The translations under genes were made by a program, and so were the position numbers. The notes beneath the pieces are model-generated. The model saw nothing but the letters and a program-made list of their open reading frames with translations. It was not told the DNA's origin and ran no database searches. A DNA stretch of 64,000 bases from Euryarchaeota archaeon UBA463 (GTDB lineage Archaea > Thermoplasmatota > Poseidoniia > Poseidoniales > Thalassarchaeaceae), in NCBI GenBank assembly GCA_002501805.1, contig DAOI01000024.1, forward strand, positions 1 to 64,000. Direction: 5' to 3'. The first letter of the stretch is position 1. The number at the start of each line of letters is the position of its first letter. Below, piece by piece: positions 57,363 to 64,000 of this stretch.

Positions 57363-58172
57363 ATGGCTGATGCCTTCGCAATGCCAAGCCTCCCCCCAGC
57401 TTCTCCTTGGGATGCCTATATTCTGATGCTCGCGGTACCCTTTATTCTGAGACTAGTTTTTGTTGCTCCACCATTAATCGACCTGATTAACACCTATGCC
57501 CCACCAGGTGAGAGGACAAAGCATGTTAGGTGGTTCTTGAGCAAAATAAAATCATTGCCTGTCAAGGGGTTCTGGCTAATATTAGTGAACGAGACAATGT
57601 CGTTTATTTTACCAGCTATAGTTGCAATCGGTGCACGTTATTGGCTTGGACCAATTGGTTGGCCGACATGGGATGATACTCCAGATTTTGGAGTAGCCCT
57701 TCTTCTTCTTGCTGGAGCGTTATGGCTACTCTCAGATTTTTCAAAAGTCATGAGATCGAGAAGAGATATTCAGTCAATTACAAAGTATAATCTCTCAACG
57801 GCAAAGATGGTAGTCCAAGGAGCAGTAGTAGGAAGAAATATTCTACAGAATGTCAGCGATTCTGGTATTCCTCGGCCTTGGAGAGGAGTAATGGAAGTAG
57901 ACTTTGAGGTGGATGGAGAAGCAACCATAGTACCAGAAACAAACCCTATGACTGAGGTGATATACTCTCTATTAGATAGGGGCGCCGATGCATTGGAAGA
58001 AATCCTAGGAAGGGTAAGGGAGCCAGCTACTGTCGCTATGGAAAGACTGGACAGAGAGATACAGGATCGTGTTACTCAGAGAGTTCAAGCATCAGCAAAG
58101 TCACTACTCCAGAATGTCATTTTTTCAATTGCCCCAATAGTTGTACTAATTGGTCTGGACAGACTCATTTAG
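57363..58172 (+). CDS. Membrane protein of unknown function
   Basis: 269 residues. Three hydrophobic segments in the first half (about 18-38, 70-92, 106-124), a cytoplasmic helical region with EILGRVREPATVAMERLDREIQ-like amphipathic pattern, and a C-terminal hydrophobic end (about 248-267). ATG at 57363 preferred; 57354 also possible. The 3' end overlaps the convergent MFS gene by 27 bases. Not assigned to a family. Confidence 0.6.
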   Translation: MADAFAMPSLPPASPWDAYILMLAVPFILRLVFVAPPLIDLINTYAPPGERTKHVRWFLSKIKSLPVKGFWLILVNETMSFILPAIVAIGARYWLGPIGWPTWDDTPDFGVALLLLAGALWLLSDFSKVMRSRRDIQSITKYNLSTAKMVVQGAVVGRNILQNVSDSGIPRPWRGVMEVDFEVDGEATIVPETNPMTEVIYSLLDRGADALEEILGRVREPATVAMERLDREIQDRVTQRVQASAKSLLQNVIFSIAPIVVLIGLDRLI

Positions 58173-59414
58173 CATCTTCTTCTCACTGGGTGTAGCGAGT
58201 AGTACCCATAACAGACCCGCCAATATTTGCATAGTTCCAGTTGCTATAATCGTCTCCCTGAGTGTAAGTAGATCATTTTCCAGAATCAACCCAGCGGCCA
58301 CTGTCGACAACCCCATTGTCATAGTTATCCCAAGTGAGTCAGTACCGAATACCCTTCCCAACCACTCATCCTCACTCCTCTTCTGGAGCATTGTTGTTGA
58401 CAGTACCCAATTGACACCGCTAGCCGCATGGGAAATGAAAACATAGACTAGTATTATCGCCGTCCACTCAGAAACCGCTACTGCCATGTAGAAGGCACCG
58501 CTGATTATCAACACCCCTCCCAGTAGATACGGCACTAGCCTGGCATTACTCATGAACCGTCGACTGACTATTGGCCCAAATCCTGAACCAAATCCTCTAG
58601 CCATGTACAGAATGCCTATTCCAGCCGCGACACCCCCAAAACCAGCCTCCCTACCTATTAGGATTAGGAGAAACACCTGTGCACCCCCTCCCGAAGCCCA
58701 CATGGCCTTCGCCAAGACCACTCTCCTGATAGAAGGCTTCGACAGGATATACTTCCATCCAGAAAGAATCTCTTCAAGCATAGCTCTAGGATTACTGGAC
58801 AAGCTTCCAGATTTCTCAGGACCTCCGTGCGGTAGGGTCATGATTAGAATAATAGCAACAAGAAAAGTTACCGAATCAATCCACAGTGCAGTCTCTATTC
58901 CGTATTGTGAGATGGTTAGACCACCAATTCCAGCTCCAATTCCCATGGCAGCAGACCATCCTCCCGAAGATAGGGCATTTGCAGAGAGCAACTCCTCCTT
59001 TGTACAAATATTCGGAACATAAGCAGATTCCGCATTGGAGGATATTGCTCTACCGACGACCATGCCCATGCCAAGGAGGTATACTGATGCCAGACTGTCC
59101 AGTGCACCGAGGGATAGAGCAGTTACCAGAATCGTAAATGACCAAACATTACCAAGTACCATGAGCCACTTTCTAGGATATCTATCCGCCAGCATTCCCG
59201 TGAGTGGCTCTAGGGGAGCGAAGGTAAAGCTCCTAGTGGCGAGAACTCCTGCTATAGCCAGAGGGGAATTATCAGAGGCTTCGCCCGCTAGAAGGAATAG
59301 GGCAATCATTGAGAACCAATCTCCGACGTAAGAAATCTCGTTGGCAGTGAATAGCCTTCTGTAGGGCGCATTGGATCTGAGAAGTCCGATGTAGCTTACT
59401 CCAGCCATGGCCAT
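58146..59414 (-). CDS. Major facilitator superfamily transporter
   Basis: 422 residues, about 12 hydrophobic helices. The cytoplasmic loop LADRYPRKWLMVLGN after helix 2 is the MFS motif A. The N-terminal ISYVGDWFSMIALFLLA fits the MFS_3/EntS-like efflux group. A drug or siderophore efflux role is possible; the substrate cannot be told. ATG at 59414 chosen, with a second at 59408; the longer frame from 59453 runs into the divergent oligoribonuclease promoter. Confidence 0.88.
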   Translation of the reverse strand: MAMAGVSYIGLLRSNAPYRRLFTANEISYVGDWFSMIALFLLAGEASDNSPLAIAGVLATRSFTFAPLEPLTGMLADRYPRKWLMVLGNVWSFTILVTALSLGALDSLASVYLLGMGMVVGRAISSNAESAYVPNICTKEELLSANALSSGGWSAAMGIGAGIGGLTISQYGIETALWIDSVTFLVAIILIMTLPHGGPEKSGSLSSNPRAMLEEILSGWKYILSKPSIRRVVLAKAMWASGGGAQVFLLILIGREAGFGGVAAGIGILYMARGFGSGFGPIVSRRFMSNARLVPYLLGGVLIISGAFYMAVAVSEWTAIILVYVFISHAASGVNWVLSTTMLQKRSEDEWLGRVFGTDSLGITMTMGLSTVAAGLILENDLLTLRETIIATGTMQILAGLLWVLLATPSEKKMLNESVQTN

Positions 59415-59483
59415 GCGCGAGCAGACAGCCCTATGATTGTGGCCCCCCAACACTCAAGACTCCCACACTCTCCCGCCGGACGC

Positions 59484-60017
59484 ATGGAGGACAGACTGGT
59501 CTGGATAGATTTGGAGATGACAGGTCTCGATCCGATAGATAATAAAATAATCGAAATAGCAACCATAGTCACAGAGGGGGACTTAACTTTGGTCTCTGAA
59601 GGGCCCTCTTTGGCCATTTTCCAGCCAGAGTCAGAATTGGAGAAGATGGATGATTGGAATATCACGCACCATACCAAGAACGGCCTCTTGAAGAGGGTCA
59701 GATCCGATGGTGTGCCAATAGCAGAGGCAGAGAGGCTGACTTTGGAGTTTTTAATGGAGCATTGCTTAGCTGGGGTTCCACCTCTGTGCGGCAATACAAT
59801 AGGGCAAGATAGGAGGTTTCTCAGGAGGTATATGCCCGAGCTACATGAATTCTTCCACTACAGAAGTGTCGACGTTACATCCGTCAAGGAAATAGCCAGA
59901 AGATGGTACCCAAAGGCACCCAGATTCTCCAAACCATCGGGTCACAGGGCTCTCGATGACATCAGAGGTAGTATCGAAGAGCTAGCCCATCTTAGAGAGC
60001 ATGTTTTCAGAGACTGA
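59484..60017 (+). CDS. orn: Oligoribonuclease (DEDDh exonuclease)
   Basis: 177 residues. Degrades 2-5 nucleotide RNA fragments in the cytoplasm. The DEDDh active site is visible: VWIDLEMTGLDP (D, E), GNTIGQDRRFL (D) and HRALDDIRGSIEEL (H, D). The length and the segment WNITHHTKNGLL match bacterial Orn. The ATG at 59484 gives the normal N-terminus. Orn is mainly bacterial and eukaryotic, so presence here suggests transfer. Divergent from the MFS gene, convergent with the JAMM gene (three bases between stops). Confidence 0.94.
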   Translation: MEDRLVWIDLEMTGLDPIDNKIIEIATIVTEGDLTLVSEGPSLAIFQPESELEKMDDWNITHHTKNGLLKRVRSDGVPIAEAERLTLEFLMEHCLAGVPPLCGNTIGQDRRFLRRYMPELHEFFHYRSVDVTSVKEIARRWYPKAPRFSKPSGHRALDDIRGSIEELAHLREHVFRD

Positions 60018-60020
60018 AAA

Positions 60021-60728
60021 CTACTCAATGGGAACCCCTTCAGAATCTGTAATAATTAGGTTAATCCCTAGTCCGGTTCTATGGAATGCTATAACCTCAA
60101 GTCCGTGAATCAGATGTCCCGTTACAGCTCTACCAATTACTGGGAGACTATCGTTTCCTTTGTCTGATTTTACAGAATTACTACCTGGAGAAAGCCTCCT
60201 CCTAGTGCCTCCGACCTCATCGAACCAGGGCAGTAACCCTTCTGGGGAGAATCTGACTCCAAGAATCATATCACATCCCTCCGTCCACTGTGCTGCATCA
60301 GCATCAGCCTCACTGGGAACCGCAACCGCATTTGGGTGGGAATGGATCCAGTGAGTGAATCTTCCTCCTCTTGATCCTCTGTCTTCTGTGAAAATTCCAT
60401 CAATCCATTCTTCAGGAACATGATGTACAGAGAATGAGTCCCCTCTGTTTACAAGATGAGGTGCCCCAAGAACATACCCCTGCCCTGCGAATAAACCTGA
60501 CTGGAAGTCAGATCCAGTGAATCTCCTGTTTACTCCATCCGGATGGGGGCGGCTAACATCGGGATCGATTCCAACAAGTATCTCATCAGGAAGGGATCTG
60601 AAAGTCCACTCGATAATTTCTGAGAGCGTATCGACCGGCATTAGGAGTATTGCCGCATAGTCATCCTTGGAATCCAGGGAATACTTGTTGTATGATGCGG
60701 CTGAGCGCTCTAGCCAGTCATCAGCCAT
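60021..60728 (-). CDS. JAB1/MPN/Mov34-type metalloprotease (JAMM motif)
   Basis: 235 residues. A complete JAMM zinc motif H129-x-H131-x7-S139-xx-D142 (HSHPNAVAVPSEADAD) with beta strands before it, the mark of MPN+ isopeptidases. Archaeal members remove ubiquitin-like SAMP tags or act in related sulfur-carrier chemistry; the substrate here is not known. The protein is longer than the minimal 130-residue type, with an extra 90-residue C-terminal region containing ITDSEGVPIE. It lies 38 bases after Taw2 on the same strand and may be co-transcribed. Confidence 0.8.
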   Translation of the reverse strand: MADDWLERSAASYNKYSLDSKDDYAAILLMPVDTLSEIIEWTFRSLPDEILVGIDPDVSRPHPDGVNRRFTGSDFQSGLFAGQGYVLGAPHLVNRGDSFSVHHVPEEWIDGIFTEDRGSRGGRFTHWIHSHPNAVAVPSEADADAAQWTEGCDMILGVRFSPEGLLPWFDEVGGTRRRLSPGSNSVKSDKGNDSLPVIGRAVTGHLIHGLEVIAFHRTGLGINLIITDSEGVPIE

Positions 60729-60766
60729 ACCATTCGGATAGGGTTACACGACTTGAGTTCAACGGA

Positions 60767-61627
60767 CTAATTTATTTCCACATCCAGAACTACATGATCC
60801 CATCTGGGAGCATAGCTCTTTATTCGATTGACTATAATTTTTCTTGCTCGGGAACCCTCTCTAAAATTACAAATCCCCGTCATAACCTCTTCTGCCCATT
60901 CAGAGTATTCATCTGGCTTAGCTAGGCCATGGATGTGAATTACTCCTCCGGAATCAGAGAGTACTTCCATAGCCGCCTCAAAACTCCTCTCGGAAGTAGG
61001 AAGTAAGCCCATAATAACCCTATCAGCAACCTTTCCAATTGACTTACATGTCTCCCTGTTATCGCCTCTATGTATTGTACAAAGGGAAGAAACATTGTTC
61101 CTTTCTAGACTCCACTCAAGAGACTCCACAGCATCATTATTCCACTCACAACAGTGGATATGTTCCACCTCCGAGTGGACTAGAATTGGGAGGGAGTAGT
61201 ACCCTATCCCAGCGAATAAATCGACTACCACTTCTCCTCTTCTCACAACCTCTCCCATCCGCCTCCTCTCATTCACATTACCCGCCGAGAACATACACTT
61301 TGTCACATGATAGCCGTAGTCGACTCCATTCTCTCTTCTCACAACCCAGTCATCATCTCCCAGTAGCATCTTAACGCCACTCTTTCGTATTCTACCAGTC
61401 ACCTCCCCCATTACCCCAAGCCTCTCAACATTGAGTCCTTGAGCGACTGCTTTCCAGAAATCAGGTCCGACTACATCCTCCCAAGACTCATCTCTGAAAG
61501 ACCCAGATGGCAATATCGCAATATCAGAGAATCTCTCCCACTTCTTGGGTATCTCTGAAGGAGGATTTTTACCGAGAAATGAGGAAATAGAATCGTATAA
61601 ACGCTCATGTGGGCCCCTGCCAGCCAT
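60767..61627 (-). CDS. taw2: tRNA wybutosine-synthesis aminocarboxypropyltransferase, Taw2/TYW2-like
   Basis: 286 residues. SAM-dependent Rossmann enzyme. DYGYHVTKCMFSAGN (about 103-117) is the TYW2/Taw2 variant of the Trm5-family motif; Trm5 methyltransferases normally have KVYFSPR there. VVDLFAGIGYYSLPI is the SAM-binding loop, and the family's DRVIMGLLPTS matches the NPPY-equivalent region. Transfers the 3-amino-3-carboxypropyl group of SAM to the wyosine precursor at G37 of tRNA-Phe. Works downstream of Taw1, encoded at 50948-51964. A Trm5 role cannot be fully excluded. Confidence 0.87.
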   Translation of the reverse strand: MAGRGPHERLYDSISSFLGKNPPSEIPKKWERFSDIAILPSGSFRDESWEDVVGPDFWKAVAQGLNVERLGVMGEVTGRIRKSGVKMLLGDDDWVVRRENGVDYGYHVTKCMFSAGNVNERRRMGEVVRRGEVVVDLFAGIGYYSLPILVHSEVEHIHCCEWNNDAVESLEWSLERNNVSSLCTIHRGDNRETCKSIGKVADRVIMGLLPTSERSFEAAMEVLSDSGGVIHIHGLAKPDEYSEWAEEVMTGICNFREGSRARKIIVNRIKSYAPRWDHVVLDVEIN

Positions 61628-61685
61628 ACATCCCGGGCGAACATCACTGATTCAGACTTATGGTATATCACGCGCTCCAACTGCT

Positions 61686-64000
61686 GTGCGTACATGCATC
61701 GCGCTGGTCATCATTCTGCTATTTGCGCCACTGGCTAATGCGGCTCCTCCTCCCGGCGACTCTGAAGTTTCAAACGAAACCTGCTCTTCATGGGCAAATG
61801 GAAATGGAATATGCGATGACTACTCCTCTAGCCTGGATTCTACTCTTATTGACGAGTGGATTGAGGGGCACGTGGCGATTTCCATGGAGGGGGCTTCGGC
61901 GATAGAGATGAGTATTGAACTGGCGGTTCATGAGCTCTCAAGAGAAGAATTAGGACTACTAGATTTGGATTTACAGGGAGATAGCGATCCATCTGATGGA
62001 ATCCCAGCTGATTTTATCCGGAACTATCGTGATTATTCTCAGAATGGCTCTTCTGTTGAGGATAGATTAATTCAGAAGATTGAGGATGTAATACAACAGA
62101 TTGTGGATGAGAATTTTCCCAATGCCACGCCTGGACCTATCCAAACTATACCGAGAATCAATTTTTTCGGACGGGAGCCCTCCTCCTGTACATTTAATCC
62201 CAATATTGACTCAATAGATGAAGAGAATGGATTGGAAAACGACCCCTTTAATCCCCCTATCTGTGTTCAATCACTCCTCACCTTGGATGTGAGTCCAACT
62301 AACATAGGAATGAACCCAGAAACTGGGGATATCGATAGGGTGATGCAGGGACTAATTGCAATGGGGGGAGAGGTAACTACTAACTTCACAACGATTGCAC
62401 CATCTGGACATTACATCGAATACGTGATGGTTCCACCATCATATTCTAGCATTATCCATGTCGACGAGCCAGCATCTGTATTTTCAGTAGAACAGGGTCA
62501 AACACAAATTTTGGGGGCTAGAATAGCTCTGGATAATCTCAACTCTCCGCACGATTATAGTCCAATAATATCTGACTTGGTGGCTGTCTTGGGATCTGGC
62601 GATATTACACCAGATTGGGAAATCAATGCCGGCTCATCGTTGAGTTTGGATCTCTCAATAAATCTGGAGAATCCTATGGACAGCCATGTAGATATGGAAA
62701 TTGGGATCCACCACCTAAGTACCGAAACATTGGAGGATTGGGGACTAGATCTAGAGACTCAAACCATCAGTCTTGATTCAGTGACTTCTGATGGAATAAG
62801 GATGTTCGACTCCGAGATGGATGTGGATGCCGATCAGATGCTATCGTCTCTACCGATTGACTTACTTTCAGAAACCTTTTCTCAATTCCTAGGGGCAGAA
62901 ATAGTCTTTCAGACCCCGTCCTTCTCTGCCTCAAACAATACTGGTGGAATAATGTTCCAACACAGGCAAGTAGAGACTTGTGGTGAAGAATTGTCTTACA
63001 GATACTGTCTCGGACCTGTTGGGACGATGTCCAGTACTTACCCAATCACTGTACAATCCACTACAATCTCCTCTGAAATACAGATTTCAAATATCTTTGA
63101 CCAGATTTTACAGAATACAGATGGGGACCTATCGACAATAGATTTTTCACAAATTTCCGATGAGGATATTGCCACAATAATGAGCTTCCTGAGCCTGGAA
63201 TTCGAAGTAGACTCCGACTTCCTCCAAGATTTAATTCCCATTGACTTTCCTACTACTGATATTAGCGTTACAATTCACTTACCCGAATGGTTGGATTCGT
63301 CTGGAAAGACACCAGATGTATTGGTATTCACATCCAATCATGGAGATACTAAAACTAAGAGCATCGAAATCGAAGGATCTAGACCCTTCGACTGGCGGCA
63401 TTCAATATGTAGAATATCCGATCCATGTGAGGAGGACAGTATCGATCTTGTATGCGCTCCCACCCAGAAGACATGTATTTCATTCCTGGTTGAGATGGAT
63501 ATTTCCAAAGTCTCTGTTCATGAGTTGAGTGGTTCGGTTTCAATAGAATTCACATCGACAGTAATCCTAGAGATTTACAGATTAGGGCTAGATATGGAGA
63601 TAGAGGGAGTGGAAATGTCCCCAGTTCCATCAGACGTGATAAGGAGAATCTTGGTGATGGGGGATAGAATGGAAGGGGGTCTACTGGCAGATTCTGAAAT
63701 TGAATCGACAATAGACTTCGGAGTGGGCGACCCAGTCGACTTCGAGGTTTCAAATGAGGGCCTGATGAAACTATCAGATTACCTAACAGAGTCATACGCA
63801 GACATGATGAATGAATTTGGCAACATTAACCTCGACTCTCAAGACCTTGGTTTGGACGGTTTTTCACTGTCTGCAGATTTTTCTTCACTACCATTCCAAG
63901 CAGATTTCGGGGAGGTCTCCTTGGGAGATGATCCATTCATTGGAGATGAAGAACCGATTAGATTAGCCACTAAGATAGATGACGCGGAACTCACTTTCTC
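61686..64000 (+). CDS. Large secreted protein of unknown function (3' part beyond window)
   Basis: Open frame from GTG at 61686 to the window edge, 771 codons without a stop. A signal peptide (CIALVIILLFAPLANA) is followed by a Cys-containing region and long beta-rich stretches. It includes paired cysteines (for example around residues 27, 36 and 175-200) and many Asp/Ser-rich turns. The last 60 residues visible are rich in F-G-D and S-L. No family recognised; the size and composition resemble the other exported proteins in this window. The start has no clear ribosome site, and no ATG precedes the signal peptide in frame. Divergent from taw2 across 58 bases. Confidence 0.7.
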   Translation, partial: MRTCIALVIILLFAPLANAAPPPGDSEVSNETCSSWANGNGICDDYSSSLDSTLIDEWIEGHVAISMEGASAIEMSIELAVHELSREELGLLDLDLQGDSDPSDGIPADFIRNYRDYSQNGSSVEDRLIQKIEDVIQQIVDENFPNATPGPIQTIPRINFFGREPSSCTFNPNIDSIDEENGLENDPFNPPICVQSLLTLDVSPTNIGMNPETGDIDRVMQGLIAMGGEVTTNFTTIAPSGHYIEYVMVPPSYSSIIHVDEPASVFSVEQGQTQILGARIALDNLNSPHDYSPIISDLVAVLGSGDITPDWEINAGSSLSLDLSINLENPMDSHVDMEIGIHHLSTETLEDWGLDLETQTISLDSVTSDGIRMFDSEMDVDADQMLSSLPIDLLSETFSQFLGAEIVFQTPSFSASNNTGGIMFQHRQVETCGEELSYRYCLGPVGTMSSTYPITVQSTTISSEIQISNIFDQILQNTDGDLSTIDFSQISDEDIATIMSFLSLEFEVDSDFLQDLIPIDFPTTDISVTIHLPEWLDSSGKTPDVLVFTSNHGDTKTKSIEIEGSRPFDWRHSICRISDPCEEDSIDLVCAPTQKTCISFLVEMDISKVSVHELSGSVSIEFTSTVILEIYRLGLDMEIEGVEMSPVPSDVIRRILVMGDRMEGGLLADSEIESTIDFGVGDPVDFEVSNEGLMKLSDYLTESYADMMNEFGNINLDSQDLGLDGFSLSADFSSLPFQADFGEVSLGDDPFIGDEEPIRLATKIDDAELTF

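Overview
The window looks like chromosomal DNA of a marine planktonic euryarchaeon, most probably Marine Group II (Poseidoniales); the lineage is an inference from gene content, not from a search. Archaeal markers are ribosomal proteins L7Ae, S28e, L24e and archaeal-type S2, deoxyhypusine synthase, the wybutosine enzymes Taw1 and Taw2, a geranylgeranyl-reductase-family flavoprotein, TATA-type promoters and several apparently leaderless starts. Bacterial-type genes sit among them: UvrB, malic enzyme-phosphotransacetylase, oligoribonuclease, HxlR regulator, a MacB-like ABC system, MsrA and an AlkB-family hydroxylase. Together with several very large secreted proteins this is typical of surface-ocean Poseidoniales. 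I see no insertion sequence, prophage, CRISPR array or integration site.

Layout. 1-13.1 kb (minus strand): a secreted calcium-repeat protein cut by the window edge, a 301-base palindrome-rich gap, a zinc-ribbon membrane protein, a fused PabB-PabA with PabC (p-aminobenzoate for folate), and a giant beta-propeller/Fn3 cell-surface protein of about 2,900 residues. 13.2-18.3 kb: malic enzyme-Pta, the L7Ae-S28e-L24e operon, PRPP synthetase, tRNA-Ile(GAT) and a PRC-barrel-like protein. 18.5-24.3 kb: a divergent class III aminotransferase with an SDR remnant, a 58-residue Hc1-like protein too short for routine gene calling, deoxyhypusine synthase and UvrB. 24.3-31.6 kb: UbiA and UbiD divergent from a geranylgeranyl reductase, CcmF and an FKBP isomerase, suggesting prenylated-quinone and cytochrome c work. 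31.7-38.8 kb: lipoprotein, S2, Dus, three winged-helix regulators, a 51-residue small ORF and a bifunctional beta-oxidation enzyme.

38.9-43.2 kb holds the most intriguing unit: three translationally coupled genes, two for secreted membrane-anchored proteins that each carry one heme-like Cys-His motif of non-standard spacing (CXCH and CX3CH), and a multi-pass membrane protein. 43.2-51 kb: two divergent glycosyltransferases and an ABC export system whose permease is fused to a DUF805-like domain and one of whose ATPases ends in a zinc ribbon. 51-61.6 kb: Taw1, two tandem YbjQ-family proteins, GuaB, an MsrA without a conventional start codon, an AlkB-like di-iron hydroxylase, membrane proteins, an MFS carrier, oligoribonuclease, a JAMM protease and Taw2. 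61.7-64 kb: a large secreted protein running off the right edge.

Genes form short, tightly packed operons with TAATG, ATGA or TGATG junctions and many convergent 3' overlaps. The only gene-free stretch of about 300 bases is 539-839, which contains two related 19-bp inverted repeats whose arms differ in a compensatory way, plus other palindromes around a TATA box.
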